Below are positions 55,642-64,000 of a stretch of DNA of 64,000 bases, piece after piece. The notes under the pieces were generated by a model. It had not been told where the DNA came from and searched no databases. It was given only the letters and a program-made list of their open reading frames with translations. A program made the translations under genes and the position numbers. How positions within the stretch are numbered: position 1 is the first letter of the stretch; every line of letters begins with the position of its first letter. The DNA is taken from NCBI GenBank assembly GCA_033558025.1, contig JAUCEF010000007.1:8184001-8248000 (forward strand), given 5' to 3'. The DNA comes from Phytophthora sp. 'mugwort' (lineage: Eukaryota > Oomycota > Peronosporomycetes > Peronosporales > Peronosporaceae).

Positions 55642-56959
55642 GACAAAGAGTTCACTCCCACCACAAAACACACAAACACACCACACAACACCCACAACAC
55701 CATCCAATAACAGCTATGCCACGCGCTACTCGGCCTTCTAGTGCCACCACCAACAGTTTCATACTCGCTTCGATTTATCGTTGACAGAGATTCTTTCATC
55801 TGATGACGTTCGATTGGTCGTGCAAGAGTGTGGGATGCTGCTGCCATATTCGCTGATTTCATTTTCGTGTCGTTGGAGCGCGATTCAATGAGTGGGGTTG
55901 TGCTAGAATAGCAACATAGACCCTCACACACGCGAATACTGAAGCACACACATTCGCAAGTCCCACAACGCGGACCTGCTACATGTACAGTCTGCTGCCA
56001 CAGTCTAGTGCTACGCCTGAAAAAAACTTTCTCAGTGAAGCTACACGAGACTAGCTATGTGAGTTGCTTGCACCCAATAGGCTGCTCGTCGCGGTTGCTT
56101 TGTTGATCACAAGTGCCACATCTTGCCGGCTGTCGCAATGGCTCGTTTCGACTACCATGAGTCATGCCTTATGGCGATCGACCGGGACTGAAGGAGTGAA
56201 TCTATGACTGAGAAGGTAAGGCATGGCGAAGAAACTCACTTATCACTGTGCACTAAAGAAAACAATATCTGAAAGCGTTCACACAGTTTGTTAATTAAAG
56301 CTGCTTGATATCTGCATCATAGCGTTTCGGCTAGTAGTACGGGTGTCTGTCTACCGCGCCTCTTGTTGTGGAAGGCTACCTATGTTGTTGAATTACGACG
56401 TAATGTAATAGATGTAATTTGATATGGCAACGGAGCCAGGGTAGGTCGGTCGAAACACTGTATTCCGCACGACCCAGTCTCTGAGCACTTCGTGTCCCAT
56501 ACTAGTCCTTGAGCGTGTCGGATTTGGCCATCCAGGGGTTGGGAAGCAAGCAGAAAGGCTGATAAGACAAAGCCACCTCGTTGCACAGCTGACGCATGCT
56601 AGCAGGAACAAAGCTCAACCCTGCAAAATGTTGCGAAGCGAGTTTTAGTACATGAAGCATTTTTTTGCTTGTATCCGTACGAGGCGTGTTCGCCTCCCGC
56701 TGTGGTCTCGTCAGTGGCTTTATCAGTCTAGAAGTGAGAACTCGCTATCGCTGTATTGAGTTGGCTCAAACTTCTAGAACCTTTCGTATTGTCTATGATC
56801 AGAGTAATACTGTTCCATCGTTACCAGTGTACCTCATGCGCACTTCCAATACAAAAAGTGGCCTGCAAATGCGGTCGCCCATAGAAGTACTTGCTAAATC
56901 GCAAGCTCACGCAGCAAGTGCATCGCAGCACAGGCAAGCTCCAGGAAATGGAGTAGATT

Positions 56960-57041
56960 TGTCAGCGGTGGGATTTGAACCCACGAGTGCGAACACAGTA
57001 GAACTTGAGTCTACCCCCTTAGACCGCTCGGGCACACTGAC
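56960..57041 (-). tRNA. tRNA-Leu(CAA), array unit 11
   Basis: Identical tRNA; CGCCCATAG with CTCACACAC, and the TAGCACATG variant appears toward the unit's right end (about 58047). Confidence 0.95.
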
Positions 57042-58359
57042 GACAAAGAGTTCACTCCCACCACAAAACACACAAACACACCACACAACACCCACAACAC
57101 CATCCAATAACAGCTATGCCACGCGCTACTCGGCCTTCTAGTGCCACCACCAACAGTTTCATACTCGCTTCGATTTATCGTTGACAGAGATTCTTTCATC
57201 TGATGACGTTCGATTGGTCGTGCAAGAGTGTGGGATGCTGCTGCCATATTCGCTGATTTCATTTTCGTGTCGTTGGAGCGCGATTCAATGAGTGGGGTTG
57301 TGCTAGAATAGCAACATAGACCCTCACACACGCGAATACTGAAGCACACACATTCGCAAGTCCCACAACGCGGACCTGCTACATGTACAGTCTGCTGCCA
57401 CAGTCTAGTGCTACGCCTGAAAAAAACTTTCTCAGTGAAGCTACACGAGACTAGCTATGTGAGTTGCTTGCACCCAATAGGCTGCTCGTCGCGGTTGCTT
57501 TGTTGATCACAAGTGCCACATCTTGCCGGCTGTCGCAATGGCTCGTTTCGACTACCATGAGTCATGCCTTATGGCGATCGACCGGGACTGAAGGAGTGAA
57601 TCTATGACTGAGAAGGTAAGGCATGGCGAAGAAACTCACTTATCACTGTGCACTAAAGAAAACAATATCTGAAAGCGTTCACACAGTTTGTTAATTAAAG
57701 CTGCTTGATATCTGCATCATAGCGTTTCGGCTAGTAGTACGGGTGTCTGTCTACCGCGCCTCTTGTTGTGGAAGGCTACCTATGTTGTTGAATTACGACG
57801 TAATGTAATAGATGTAATTTGATATGGCAACGGAGCCAGGGTAGGTCGGTCGAAACACTGTATTCCGCACGACCCAGTCTCTGAGCACTTCGTGTCCCAT
57901 ACTAGTCCTTGAGCGTGTCGGATTTGGCCATCCAGGGGTTGGGAAGCAAGCAGAAAGGCTGATAAGACAAAGCCACCTCGTTGCACAGCTGACGCATGCT
58001 AGCAGGAACAAAGCTCAACCCTGCAAAATGTTGCGAAGCGAGTTTTAGCACATGAAGCATTTTTTTGCTTGTATCCGTACGAGGCGTGTTCGCCTCCCGC
58101 TGTGGTCTCGTCAGTGGCTTTATCAGTCTAGAAGTGAGAACTCGCTATCGCTGTATTGAGTTGGCTCAAACTTCTAGAACCTTTCGTATTGTCTATGATC
58201 AGAGTAATACTGTTCCATCGTTACCAGTGTACCTCATGCGCACTTCCAATACAAAATGTGGCCTGCAAATGCGGTCGCCCATAGAAGTACTTGCTAAATC
58301 GCAAGCTCACGCAGCAAGTGCATCGCAGCACAGGCAAGCTCCAGGAAATGGAGTAGATT

Positions 58360-58441
58360 TGTCAGCGGTGGGATTTGAACCCACGAGTGCGAACACAGTA
58401 GAACTTGAGTCTACCCCCTTAGACCGCTCGGGCACACTGAC
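58360..58441 (-). tRNA. tRNA-Leu(CAA), array unit 12
   Basis: Identical tRNA; the unit starts with AAAATGTGG, so the downstream T5 becomes T4. CTCGCACAC is restored. Confidence 0.95.
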
Positions 58442-59759
58442 GACAAAGAGTTCACTCCCACCACAAAACACACAAACACACCACACAACACCCACAACAC
58501 CATCCAATAACAGCTATGCCACGCGCTACTCGGCCTTCTAGTGCCACCACCAACAGTTTCATACTCGCTTCGATTTATCGTTGACAGAGATTCTTTCATC
58601 TGATGACGTTCGATTGGTCGTGCAAGAGTGTGGGATGCTGCTGCCATATTCGCTGATTTCATTTTCGTGTCGTTGGAGCGCGATTCAATGAGTGGGGTTG
58701 TGCTAGAATAGCAACATAGACCCTCGCACACGCGAATACTGAAGCACACACATTCGCAAGTCCCACAACGCGGACCTGCTACATGTACAGTCTGCTGCCA
58801 CAGTCTAGTGCTACGCCTGAAAAAAACTTTCTCAGTGAAGCTACACGAGACTAGCTATGTGAGTTGCTTGCACCCAATAGGCTGCTCGTCGCGGTTGCTT
58901 TGTTGATCACAAGTGCCACATCTTGCCGGCTGTCGCAATGGCTCGTTTCGACTACCATGAGTCATGCCTTATGGCGATCGACCGGGACTGAAGGAGTGAA
59001 TCTATGACTGAGAAGGTAAGGCATGGCGAAGAAACTCACTTATCACTGTGCACTAAAGAAAACAATATCTGAAAGCGTTCACACAGTTTGTTAATTAAAG
59101 CTGCTTGATATCTGCATCATAGCGTTTCGGCTAGTAGTACGGGTGTCTGTCTACCGCGCCTCTTGTTGTGGAAGGCTACCTATGTTGTTGAATTACGACG
59201 TAATGTAATAGATGTAATTTGATATGGCAACGGAGCCAGGGTAGGTCGGTCGAAACACTGTATTCCGCACGACCCAGTCTCTGAGCACTTCGTGTCCCAT
59301 ACTAGTCCTTGAGCGTGTCGGATTTGGCCATCCAGGGGTTGGGAAGCAAGCAGAAAGGCTGATAAGACAAAGCCACCTCGTTGCACAGCTGACGCATGCT
59401 AGCAGGAACAAAGCTCAACCCTGCAAAATGTTGCGAAGCGAGTTTTAGCACATGAAGCATTTTTTTGCTTGTATCCGTACGAGGCGTGTTCGCCTCCCGC
59501 TGTGGTCTCGTCAGTGGCTTTATCAGTCTAGAAGTGAGAACTCGCTATCGCTGTATTGAGTTGGCTCAAACTTCTAGAACCTTTCGTATTGTCTATGATC
59601 AGAGTAATACTGTTCCATCGTTACCAGTGTACCTCATGCGCACTTCCAATACAAAATGTGGCCTGCAAATGCGGTCGCCCATAGAAGTACTTGCTAAATC
59701 GCAAGCTCACGCAGCAAGTGCATCGCAGCACAGGCAAGCTCCAGGAAATGGAGTAGATT

Positions 59760-59841
59760 TGTCAGCGGTGGGATTTGAACCCACGAGTGCGAACACAGTA
59801 GAACTTGAGTCTACCCCCTTAGACCGCTCGGGCACACTGAC
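59760..59841 (-). tRNA. tRNA-Leu(CAA), array unit 13
   Basis: Identical tRNA; shares the AAAATGTGG start with unit 12 but ends with TAGTACATG. Confidence 0.95.
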
Positions 59842-61159
59842 GACAAAGAGTTCACTCCCACCACAAAACACACAAACACACCACACAACACCCACAACAC
59901 CATCCAATAACAGCTATGCCACGCGCTACTCGGCCTTCTAGTGCCACCACCAACAGTTTCATACTCGCTTCGATTTATCGTTGACAGAGATTCTTTCATC
60001 TGATGACGTTCGATTGGTCGTGCAAGAGTGTGGGATGCTGCTGCCATATTCGCTGATTTCATTTTCGTGTCGTTGGAGCGCGATTCAATGAGTGGGGTTG
60101 TGCTAGAATAGCAACATAGACCCTCGCACACGCGAATACTGAAGCACACACATTCGCAAGTCCCACAACGCGGACCTGCTACATGTACAGTCTGCTGCCA
60201 CAGTCTAGTGCTACGCCTGAAAAAAACTTTCTCAGTGAAGCTACACGAGACTAGCTATGTGAGTTGCTTGCACCCAATAGGCTGCTCGTCGCGGTTGCTT
60301 TGTTGATCACAAGTGCCACATCTTGCCGGCTGTCGCAATGGCTCGTTTCGACTACCATGAGTCATGCCTTATGGCGATCGACCGGGACTGAAGGAGTGAA
60401 TCTATGACTGAGAAGGTAAGGCATGGCGAAGAAACTCACTTATCACTGTGCACTAAAGAAAACAATATCTGAAAGCGTTCACACAGTTTGTTAATTAAAG
60501 CTGCTTGATATCTGCATCATAGCGTTTCGGCTAGTAGTACGGGTGTCTGTCTACCGCGCCTCTTGTTGTGGAAGGCTACCTATGTTGTTGAATTACGACG
60601 TAATGTAATAGATGTAATTTGATATGGCAACGGAGCCAGGGTAGGTCGGTCGAAACACTGTATTCCGCACGACCCAGTCTCTGAGCACTTCGTGTCCCAT
60701 ACTAGTCCTTGAGCGTGTCGGATTTGGCCATCCAGGGGTTGGGAAGCAAGCAGAAAGGCTGATAAGACAAAGCCACCTCGTTGCACAGCTGACGCATGCT
60801 AGCAGGAACAAAGCTCAACCCTGCAAAATGTTGCGAAGCGAGTTTTAGTACATGAAGCATTTTTTTGCTTGTATCCGTACGAGGCGTGTTCGCCTCCCGC
60901 TGTGGTCTCGTCAGTGGCTTTATCAGTCTAGAAGTGAGAACTCGCTATCGCTGTATTGAGTTGGCTCAAACTTCTAGAACCTTTCGTATTGTCTATGATC
61001 AGAGTAATACTGTTCCATCGTTACCAGTGTACCTCATGCGCACTTCCAATACAAAAAGTGGCCTGCAAATGCGGTCGCCCATAGAAGTACTTGCTAAATC
61101 GCAAGCTCACGCAGCAAGTGCATCGCAGCACAGGCAAGCTCCAGGAAATGGAGTAGATT

Positions 61160-61241
61160 TGTCAGCGGTGGGATTTGAACCCACGAGTGCGAACACAGTA
61201 GAACTTGAGTCTACCCCCTTAGACCGCTCGGGCACACTGAC
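61160..61241 (-). tRNA. tRNA-Leu(CAA), array unit 14
   Basis: Identical tRNA; flanks return to the unit 1-3 type (CGCCCATAG, CTCGCACAC). Confidence 0.95.
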
Positions 61242-62559
61242 GACAAAGAGTTCACTCCCACCACAAAACACACAAACACACCACACAACACCCACAACAC
61301 CATCCAATAACAGCTATGCCACGCGCTACTCGGCCTTCTAGTGCCACCACCAACAGTTTCATACTCGCTTCGATTTATCGTTGACAGAGATTCTTTCATC
61401 TGATGACGTTCGATTGGTCGTGCAAGAGTGTGGGATGCTGCTGCCATATTCGCTGATTTCATTTTCGTGTCGTTGGAGCGCGATTCAATGAGTGGGGTTG
61501 TGCTAGAATAGCAACATAGACCCTCGCACACGCGAATACTGAAGCACACACATTCGCAAGTCCCACAACGCGGACCTGCTACATGTACAGTCTGCTGCCA
61601 CAGTCTAGTGCTACGCCTGAAAAAAACTTTCTCAGTGAAGCTACACGAGACTAGCTATGTGAGTTGCTTGCACCCAATAGGCTGCTCGTCGCGGTTGCTT
61701 TGTTGATCACAAGTGCCACATCTTGCCGGCTGTCGCAATGGCTCGTTTCGACTACCATGAGTCATGCCTTATGGCGATCGACCGGGACTGAAGGAGTGAA
61801 TCTATGACTGAGAAGGTAAGGCATGGCGAAGAAACTCACTTATCACTGTGCACTAAAGAAAACAATATCTGAAAGCGTTCACACAGTTTGTTAATTAAAG
61901 CTGCTTGATATCTGCATCATAGCGTTTCGGCTAGTAGTACGGGTGTCTGTCTACCGCGCCTCTTGTTGTGGAAGGCTACCTATGTTGTTGAATTACGACG
62001 TAATGTAATAGATGTAATTTGATATGGCAACGGAGCCAGGGTAGGTCGGTCGAAACACTGTATTCCGCACGACCCAGTCTCTGAGCACTTCGTGTCCCAT
62101 ACTAGTCCTTGAGCGTGTCGGATTTGGCCATCCAGGGGTTGGGAAGCAAGCAGAAAGGCTGATAAGACAAAGCCACCTCGTTGCACAGCTGACGCATGCT
62201 AGCAGGAACAAAGCTCAACCCTGCAAAATGTTGCGAAGCGAGTTTTAGTACATGAAGCATTTTTTTGCTTGTATCCGTACGAGGCGTGTTCGCCTCCCGC
62301 TGTGGTCTCGTCAGTGGCTTTATCAGTCTAGAAGTGAGAACTCGCTATCGCTGTATTGAGTTGGCTCAAACTTCTAGAACCTTTCGTATTGTCTATGATC
62401 AGAGTAATACTGTTCCATCGTTACCAGTGTACCTCATGCGCACTTCCAATACAAAAAGTGGCCTGCAAATGCGGTCGCTTATAGAAGTACTTGCTAAATC
62501 GCAAGCTCACGCAGCAAGTGCATCGCAGCACAGGCAAGCTCCAGGAAATGGAGTAGATT

Positions 62560-62641
62560 TGTCAGCGGTGGGATTTGAACCCACGAGTGCGAACACAGTA
62601 GAACTTGAGTCTACCCCCTTAGACCGCTCGGGCACACTGAC
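62560..62641 (-). tRNA. tRNA-Leu(CAA), array unit 15
   Basis: Identical tRNA; CGCTTATAG and CTCACACAC flanks, as units 5, 6, 9 and 10. Confidence 0.95.
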
Positions 62642-63959
62642 GACAAAGAGTTCACTCCCACCACAAAACACACAAACACACCACACAACACCCACAACAC
62701 CATCCAATAACAGCTATGCCACGCGCTACTCGGCCTTCTAGTGCCACCACCAACAGTTTCATACTCGCTTCGATTTATCGTTGACAGAGATTCTTTCATC
62801 TGATGACGTTCGATTGGTCGTGCAAGAGTGTGGGATGCTGCTGCCATATTCGCTGATTTCATTTTCGTGTCGTTGGAGCGCGATTCAATGAGTGGGGTTG
62901 TGCTAGAATAGCAACATAGACCCTCACACACGCGAATACTGAAGCACACACATTCGCAAGTCCCACAACGCGGACCTGCTACATGTACAGTCTGCTGCCA
63001 CAGTCTAGTGCTACGCCTGAAAAAAACTTTCTCAGTGAAGCTACACGAGACTAGCTATGTGAGTTGCTTGCACCCAATAGGCTGCTCGTCGCGGTTGCTT
63101 TGTTGATCACAAGTGCCACATCTTGCCGGCTGTCGCAATGGCTCGTTTCGACTACCATGAGTCATGCCTTATGGCGATCGACCGGGACTGAAGGAGTGAA
63201 TCTATGACTGAGAAGGTAAGGCATGGCGAAGAAACTCACTTATCACTGTGCACTAAAGAAAACAATATCTGAAAGCGTTCACACAGTTTGTTAATTAAAG
63301 CTGCTTGATATCTGCATCATAGCGTTTCGGCTAGTAGTACGGGTGTCTGTCTACCGCGCCTCTTGTTGTGGAAGGCTACCTATGTTGTTGAATTACGACG
63401 TAATGTAATAGATGTAATTTGATATGGCAACGGAGCCAGGGTAGGTCGGTCGAAACACTGTATTCCGCACGACCCAGTCTCTGAGCACTTCGTGTCCCAT
63501 ACTAGTCCTTGAGCGTGTCGGATTTGGCCATCCAGGGGTTGGGAAGCAAGCAGAAAGGCTGATAAGACAAAGCCACCTCGTTGCACAGCTGACGCATGCT
63601 AGCAGGAACAAAGCTCAACCCTGCAAAATGTTGCGAAGCGAGTTTTAGTACATGAAGCATTTTTTTGCTTGTATCCGTACGAGGCGTGTTCGCCTCCCGC
63701 TGTGGTCTCGTCAGTGGCTTTATCAGTCTAGAAGTGAGAACTCGCTATCGCTGTATTGAGTTGGCTCAAACTTCTAGAACCTTTCGTATTGTCTATGATC
63801 AGAGTAATACTGTTCCATCGTTACCAGTGTACCTCATGCGCACTTCCAATACAAAAAGTGGCCTGCAAATGCGGTCGCTTATAGAAGTACTTGCTAAATC
63901 GCAAGCTCACGCAGCAAGTGCATCGCAGCACAGGCAAGCTCCAGGAAATGGAGTAGATT

Positions 63960-64000
63960 TGTCAGCGGTGGGATTTGAACCCACGAGTGCGAACACAGTA
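63960..64000 (-). tRNA. tRNA-Leu(CAA), array unit 16, cut by window end
   Basis: Only the 3' half (41 nt: acceptor 3' strand, T-arm and variable arm) lies inside the window; it matches the other copies. The CGCTTATAG variant precedes it. Shows that the array continues to the right. Confidence 0.9.

Larger units (their letters stand above)
42841..64000 (-). repeat. tandem array of a 1400-bp unit carrying tRNA-Leu(CAA), at least 15 copies
   Basis: Units begin (ACTTCCAATACAAAA...) at 42841, 44241, 45641, 47041, 48442, 49842, 51242, 52642, 54042, 55442, 56842, 58242, 59642, 61042, 62442 and 63842 (cut by the window). All are head to tail. Spacing is 1400 bp, except 1401 for the 47041 unit, which has an extra C at about 47709. 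Units are nearly identical. Variable sites are CGCCCATAG or CGCTTATAG (about 40 bp into the unit), CTCGCACAC or CTCACACAC (about 485 bp in), TAGTACATG or TAGCACATG (about 1205 bp in) and AAAAAGTGG or AAAATGTGG (start). Each unit has a minus-strand tRNA, a GT-rich tRNA 5' flank, a hairpin GAGGCG-TGTT-CGCCTC (for example 44080-44095), a T7 inside AAGCA/TGCTT (44054-44069) and the palindrome ATTACGACGTAAT. No protein gene is credible in the unit. Confidence 0.97.

Noticed and set aside
42841..64000. CRISPR array
   Set aside because: The repeat unit is 1400 bp with no variable spacers, in a eukaryotic context.
42841..64000. Array is only an assembly duplication artefact
   Set aside because: Patterned single-base variants between units and a diverged inverted copy indicate real separate copies, though exact copy number is uncertain.
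42841..64000. Telomere, centromere or rDNA repeat
   Set aside because: No TTTAGGG-type repeats, no rRNA similarity seen, and no evidence for a centromeric role; kept only as an open possibility.

Overview
The window looks like nuclear DNA of an oomycete (Phytophthora-like stramenopile). The evidence is the dense gene packing with short introns of about 60-100 bp, GT-AG splice sites, and a stramenopile-style myosin carrying ankyrin repeats and a FYVE finger. Relics of MULE, mariner, LINE and LTR elements of the kinds common in that group are also present. The species cannot be named from sequence alone.

Bases 1-3841 are gene-poor, with one decayed MULE transposase. Bases 3842-35910 form a gene-dense block: isocitrate lyase; a divergent organellar cyclophilin; a seven-exon palmitoyl-protein thioesterase; a PNRC-like proline-rich protein; a dual-specificity phosphatase with a gelsolin-like tail (MKP1-like); an SPKK-rich membrane-anchored protein; a PX-domain protein divergent from a myosin-ankyrin-FYVE gene; a CDKAL1-type tRNA methylthiotransferase with a histidine-rich tail; ubiquitin-activating enzyme E1; an LRR protein divergent from a PP4/PP6-type phosphatase; glycosylasparaginase; and a protein built of CTFxPxxN repeats. 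These are housekeeping and signalling genes, not an operon. I rebuilt exon structures from in-phase splice sites.

Bases 36101-42840 are an accessory patch. It holds a mariner-like element with matching terminal inverted repeats and TA flanks, a solo LTR with a perfect 5-bp target duplication, one plus-strand copy of a 1.4-kb tRNA unit, a 5'-truncated LINE fused to a broken tRNA half, and a tRNA-like (SINE-type) Pol III head.

Bases 42841-64000 (running off the window) are a tandem array of a 1400-bp unit. Each unit carries one intron-less tRNA-Leu(CAA) on the minus strand. There are 15 full copies plus a partial one, nearly identical, with a few sites that vary in runs of neighbouring units. 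Behind each tRNA there is no early T-run; about 100 nt of potentially folded RNA precede the first T5. The array, its inverted outlier copy and the structured trailer are the most unusual content of the window.
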